DNA of 64,000 bases, taken from assembly GCF_051106095.1 (NCBI RefSeq), contig NC_135786.1:203423501-203487500 (forward strand), given 5' to 3'. Source of the DNA: Pogona vitticeps (taxonomy: Eukaryota > Chordata > Lepidosauria > Squamata > Agamidae). The notes under the pieces were generated by a model. The model did not search any database, had not been told where the DNA came from, and saw nothing but the letters and a program-made list of their open reading frames with translations. Of this stretch, positions 59,335 to 64,000 are shown piece by piece. Position 1 is the first letter of the stretch. Each line of letters starts with the position of its first letter. The translations under genes were made by a program, and so were the position numbers.

Positions 59335-61061
59335 AGAACAACCTTCAGAACACAGCCAAAGAGTCCGAAAAACCCACAACAACCATCAGATGCATTTGAG
59401 ATAATATTTTGAAAAGCATTATTTTGAATCAATCTATTTCACCACTACATAGAAAAAGTTAACTGATGGGTGTGTTGCATTTGTCCAAAACAAAAAACAA
59501 CCTCCCCAAAAAATCTAAAAACTTGTAAATTATTGTACTTTTTGAATGAGAGAGTCTTATGCATAGGTCTTTTATGTCACCTGGTTCTCTGAAGAACTGA
59601 GAGATGGAACCCTGGATATTCTAAAGACAGTGTGCTCTACCACTGCAAGAAGTCTCATGACATCACTTTCACTAAACAAAGTCAATTCAGAGATAGGTCA
59701 ATAGGCAGATAGTTTCGAACTTTTGACTTCTGTAAAACAAAACAAAAGGAAGCACAAGGAACAATACAGGCATACGTCGATACCTGTATTACATCATAAT
59801 TTATACCTGAAAGAGACACAGAGCCCACAAGAGCTTGTGGCAAATAAAACAGGTTAGTCTTGTGTTGTTTAAAAAAACAGTACATACTATTGGCTTATCT
59901 CTTGAGATTTGTGTTTATTACAGAACAACAGTTAACAGATTTAACTGTGTTAGAGCTCAAGCTTAGCTATTCAAACACATTCCCAGTTGTATGATGTTTG
60001 GCCTTCTACAGAACGGCTATGCATTTTGTCAGGGAAGTGTGTAACAGTGTATTTCTTCCACTAGCTCATGTTAAAAGAGTCTATTAGTTGCTGATTCAGC
60101 TCAAATGACAGTGGCTTGAATGTGGTGCCTTGGGCTGAAACTAGCCTACGTGAGTCGAGAGTAATATGCCTATTCCCACACGAAATCTGGCATGATCATC
60201 TCCATTTGTCCACCACCTGGTCACCATCTTGCTGTGTGTTTACAAAATTTGTATGGGGCAGATTGGTCCTGTGAAAGCACCCTTAAGTGTGTGACCCTCT
60301 TTGTTTCTCAGGTTTTTGGAACAGAAACATCTGGTTTATTTGCTCAGTCACAGAAAAACTGCTTGTAAAATAAATTTCAACTTGAAAATCTATTATAGTC
60401 AGTATATTATTGCTGTGGCAGTCCAACAGGTGTTTTGAACTTCAGCTGGATCAACAAACCTATTCAGTTAATACAGCTGACTACAAAATACTTCACAGTA
60501 TTTTCTAGATACAATGAAATACTTCACAGTATTTTTAGATACAAAAGAAGCATATATCTCCCTTCTTTTGCAGATGACGAGAACTTAGAAAAGTTATTTT
60601 TGAGACTAAAACTCTTAAGAATCTCCAAGCCAGCACAGACTATAGCTATGATGATTGTGGAATTCTGGGAACTTAAGTCTAACAAAAATGAATTTTCCAA
60701 GCTCTATTCTACATGTAAAAATGAAAATAAAGGAAGGAAGGAAAGCTAGATGTAAAATTTGTGGGACAAGAAAAATCTATTTTTGTTGGCTACACACTTT
60801 AAGAAAGAACAAGAACTCTGAAGGCAATGGCGACTGGTAAGAAAACTCACATTAGGAGACACAGACTTTAAATGTTGCATCTTTAATGGGCCCCTGTGTT
60901 CATTGCCAAACAACCCTGGGTGGGTGGGTAAGGCACCTAATAAAGTGGTCACTATTCATTCCATATACATGGAAGTGCACTACTTGTTCAACCCCATCTG
61001 AAAATGAATCATGTAGGACTGGAAACCATGTTCTTCTATATTCATAGAGATGAGTTACATC

Positions 61062-61268
61062 TCAGTGGAGCAGCAAAGGTTTCGCATACTGAAGGTTCCA
61101 AGTTCAATTCCTGCCATCTTCAGATGGAACTAGGAAAGTATGCAGCAAATTCTGCAATTATCTTTGCAAACTAGCATGCTTTGTTTGTGTTTGAAACTGC
61201 CGACTTATTTTCTGACAGAGTTGACAATACTGGACTAGATGGACCAACCAGCTTTCAATGTTCCTAAG
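61062..61268 (+). mobile_element. tRNA-derived SINE
   Basis: The head resembles tctcagtggagcagcaaagg with a B-box (ggttccaagttcaattcctg). The 3' part is gttgacaatactggactaga, tggaccaaccagctttcaat, the well-known reptile SINE tail (tgatggaccaatggtctgat-type). Nearly full length, diverged. Confidence 0.75.
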
Positions 61269-62264
61269 CCCATCTCAGCAATTTTTGGGAACCTAGGAAG
61301 CTTCTTCATATTCAATCAGATCATTGGTTCACTTGTGGACATTGCTTACTTTGTCAGCCATATTAAGAACTACTAGAGACAGAATCTCTGTATGTGAAAT
61401 ATGTTTCTAATCTGAAAAATTAAGAGAAATTTCCACGTTTTCTAAATTATTTTCCTTTATTCTGTAACTGGTCATCAGAAGGTAAAATTATGCTTCATTT
61501 CCAAATCTAATTGCTCAGTTATTGAGTTCTGAAGGAGCTATGCCATTGGCAGTTCAAGTGTAATCAATTTCTAAGTAAGAGCTGAATATCCATATAGCTC
61601 CTAACCAATGCAAAGCTGGGTGAATGGAGACACCATCATTATTGAACTACAATATCAGATAAACCCACCATATCAAAACCTTTTAAAACACAGTATTATT
61701 AAATAAAACAGTATCAAAAATTGCCATATTTGATTAGTGATGAAGTTAATGATAAATGTTTTTACTAATACGAATAACTAATTTACTCTTAAAATTTGAA
61801 ATAAGACTCATGTTATTGGAGGGGAAAGGAACCATTACCTTGAAGGACAGTTTAGCAAAATAGGGAATATTTCAACCATCAGAAATTTTCTAGGTACAAG
61901 GCACGCAAGGGAATTGGCAAAGAAGAGAAAATATTTATGTAAAATTTAGTCCTCTTTTTGCCATGTATGGACTGGAAAGGCTCTCCAGCCAGTGTGCCAA
62001 ATCTGTTAGCTCTAATCCAGGGAACACAAGAGCACAGCTACATCCTGATGCTGTTCTTATGAAACCTGTCCCTTGACCTCAGCACACAAGAGACTGAGAC
62101 TGAGAGAGAAAGACAGAGAGAGGAACAACTGGAATCAGTCTGAAACCCTCATCTTTAGTTTCAGAGAAGTCTATTAGTTTATCATACATTGCCTGAAATT
62201 CAGTGGTAAGCTGCAACTAAAGTTGGCCCACTAAATAAATCTGAACTCTTATGTAAATGTTGAT

Positions 62265-62410
<146 letters not shown>

Positions 62411-62589
62411 TCAATGGCCCTACTCTAGTTGGGACTTAATACCAGATGTCGGCCACAGAGTGGAGGAGTACTTTATTTCCGTCATGATAATCCATTTCTA
62501 AGGTCTAATGCTTTTGACAGGAGGAAAAAATAAAGTTTTTCACTGCACAATGCTGATTTGTTTCTACCATATCTTCCTGGATCACTGGA

Positions 62590-63250
62590 TTTACCAAGCT
62601 TCAGGTCTATAGAGCCTGTGTCCTGAGTACACTCCTGTACTGCAGTGAGTCCTGGGCCCTTTGTGCATGGCAAGAGAGGAAGCTCAACATGCTTCATATA
62701 TGTTGTCTCCAACACATTTTTGGTATCACCTGGCAGGACAAAGTCCCAAATAGAGTAGTCCTAGAACAAGCTGGAATTTTTAGCATGTATACGTTACTGA
62801 AACAGTGACGTCTACGTTGGCTCGGGCATGTCGTGAAAATGGCTGATGGTCAGATTCAAAAAGATCACCTGTATGGAGAATTAGTGCAGGGAAAGCGCCC
62901 CAGAGGGAGACCACAGCTGCAATACAAGGCTATCTGCAAGCGAGATCTGAAGGCCTTAGGAATGTAACTCAACAGATGCAAAACGCTAACATCTGAGTGT
63001 TCAGCCTGGAGGCAGGAGGTGCAGCATGGCCTCTCCCATTTTGAAGAGCCACTTGTCCAGCAGGCTGAGGTCAAGAGTCCTGAAAGCAGCAAAATCAAGG
63101 AGCTGGGCAGGGGACAGACTGCATTTGTCTTCAGTGTGGAAAGGATTGTCAGTCTTGTATTGGCCTTCTCAGCCACACTAGAAGGTGTTGCAAGACCTCT
63201 ATTCAGAGCATGTTACCACAGTCTCTCGAGACTGAAGGATGCCTACAAAT
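62590..63250 (+). mobile_element. LINE C-terminus with CCHC-like zinc finger, clade undetermined
   Basis: The frames read VYRACVLSTLLYCSESWALC, NRVVLEQAGIFSMYTLLKQ, RLRWLGHVVKMADGQIQKDH and GKRPRGRPQLQYKAICKRDL. The last part reads CICLQCGKDCQSCIGLLSHT then RRCC. This is the RT thumb and C-terminal region of a non-LTR retrotransposon, ending in a C-x2-C...H-x4-C finger. The frame is interrupted (for example a TGA in lkq*rlr and a TAA after ...ALGM). Not BovB: sequence and finger differ. Confidence 0.7.
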
Positions 63251-63461
63251 ATCTTCCTACCCCTTAACCCCAATCATTCTACTTCAAATGAAATAGTAAT
63301 TATAATGTTCTCCAAACTATTTTTCTGTATTTTCCTACATTTCAAAATTCCCTTTTTTTGATAGGCTGACAGAATAGTACCCAATATTTCAAAAAGTACA
63401 TACACAAGGGCATTACAGTGCCCGTGGTTTATTTCCTTTTTTCTTCTTCCAATATTCCTTA

Positions 63462-64000
63462 GCATTGATTGATTGATTGATTGAGCTTATATGCCGCCCA
63501 TTTAGACATAATCTACTCTGGGCGGCTCACAAAACACAGAATAAAAACAATTAATATGAAATAACAATTTCCAACATTTAAATAGAAAGAGTAGATAAAG
63601 ATGGAGAGAGAGAGTGTGTGTGTTACATAGTGCCTGGAGGGAAGGCCTGTCTATATAACCAGGTCTTGAGTTGGTTTTTGAAAATGCCCAGCGAGGGGGC
63701 CAGACGAATCTCGGGGGTGGGGAGCGTGTTCCAGAGCCTGGAAGCCACCGCCAAGAAGGCCCGGTGTCTTGTTTTTTCTTTCTGGGCCTCCCTCAGCATG
63801 AGGCTCCTCAGTTGCCCCTCCTGACTAGATCGGGTGATACGAGTAGATCTAGGTGGGAGGAGGCATTCTGCCAAGTATTGAGGTCCTAAACCATTTAGGG
63901 CTTTGTATGTGATTGTTAGAACTTTGAAATCAATGCGGAATCGAATGGGCAGCCAATGCAATGCGGCCAGAGTGGGAGTAATATGTTGATGTTTCCTCAC
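63462..64000 (-). mobile_element. L2 LINE 3' end, running off the window
   Basis: 63623-64000 on the minus strand is open and partial at the window edge. It reads ITPTLAALHWLPIRFRIDFK, VLTITYKALNGLGPQYLAEC, then SRLWNTLPTPEIRLAPSLGI and FKNQLKTWLYRQAFPPGT before the stop, the standard end of L2 ORF2. The 3' UTR ends at the (TTGA)n tail 63463-63484 preceded (minus strand) by gccgcccagagtagatt. The unbroken frame makes it the youngest L2 copy here. Confidence 0.9.

Larger units (their letters stand above)
59139..59389. mobile_element. Fold-back Penelope-like terminal element (long palindrome)
   Basis: A 251-bp element flanked by atgcattt at 59131-59138 and 59390-59397. Arms of roughly 110 bp are inverted copies around the 6-nt centre agaaca near 59278. 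The innermost 27 bp of each arm (gactcctgtcctctgaagat plus gccggcc) pair perfectly. Each arm contains gcatcttcagaggac / gtcctctgaagatgc and a gttgttgtgggtttttc block, also present at 13365-13507. It carries a hammerhead-like core on each strand. Confidence 0.8.

Overview
The window looks like nuclear DNA of a squamate reptile (lizard or snake). It is AT-rich, has no bacterial-style gene density, and is packed with BovB (RTE-clade) LINEs, Sauria-type SINEs that share the BovB tail, L2 and CR1 LINE 3' ends, Penelope-like elements, hAT and Tigger-like MITEs and long microsatellites. BovB together with Sauria SINEs is the signature used for the assignment; I cannot name the species.

The only host gene recognised with confidence is STAU2 (Staufen homolog 2) on the minus strand. 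Its last two coding exons are at 39349-39437 and 37989-38082, followed by a 3' UTR reaching about 37018. From 39438 to the window end I read STAU2 intron, because no further STAU2 exon was found. Everything left of about 37000 is intergenic, downstream of STAU2. One further two-exon coding candidate lies there on the minus strand (14829-15315): correct splice dinucleotides, protein-like, not recognised.

Layout. 1-5.4 kb: BovB tail, palindromic DNA-transposon relics, a hAT MITE and a tRNA-derived SINE. 5.4-10.7 kb: a retroelement graveyard with an L2 3' end, a DIRS-like fossil interrupted by two LINE 3' ends, then a Penelope-like element with reverse transcriptase and GIY-YIG remnants. 13.4 kb: a small fold-back element carrying a hammerhead-ribozyme-like motif. 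16.6-17.2 kb: a large inverted repeat. 17.7-20.1 kb: the best preserved element, a 5'-truncated BovB inserted into a hAT element with a 10-bp target duplication. 20-36 kb: CR1, Sauria SINE, more BovB, hAT MITEs, an inverted-repeat element, and a Tigger-like MITE swollen by a minisatellite. 37-39.4 kb: end of STAU2. 39.4-64 kb: intron with Sauria SINEs, L2, an old RTE copy, a BovB fragment joined to an LTR-element fossil with a tRNA-Lys-type primer site, two MITEs, a second and larger hammerhead-bearing fold-back element at 59.1 kb, a zinc-finger LINE tail and an L2 C-terminus running off the end.

The most unusual signal is the pair of fold-back elements (13365-13507 and 59139-59389). Both are flanked by target-site duplications, both contain hammerhead-like cores, and one carries the motif on both strands.
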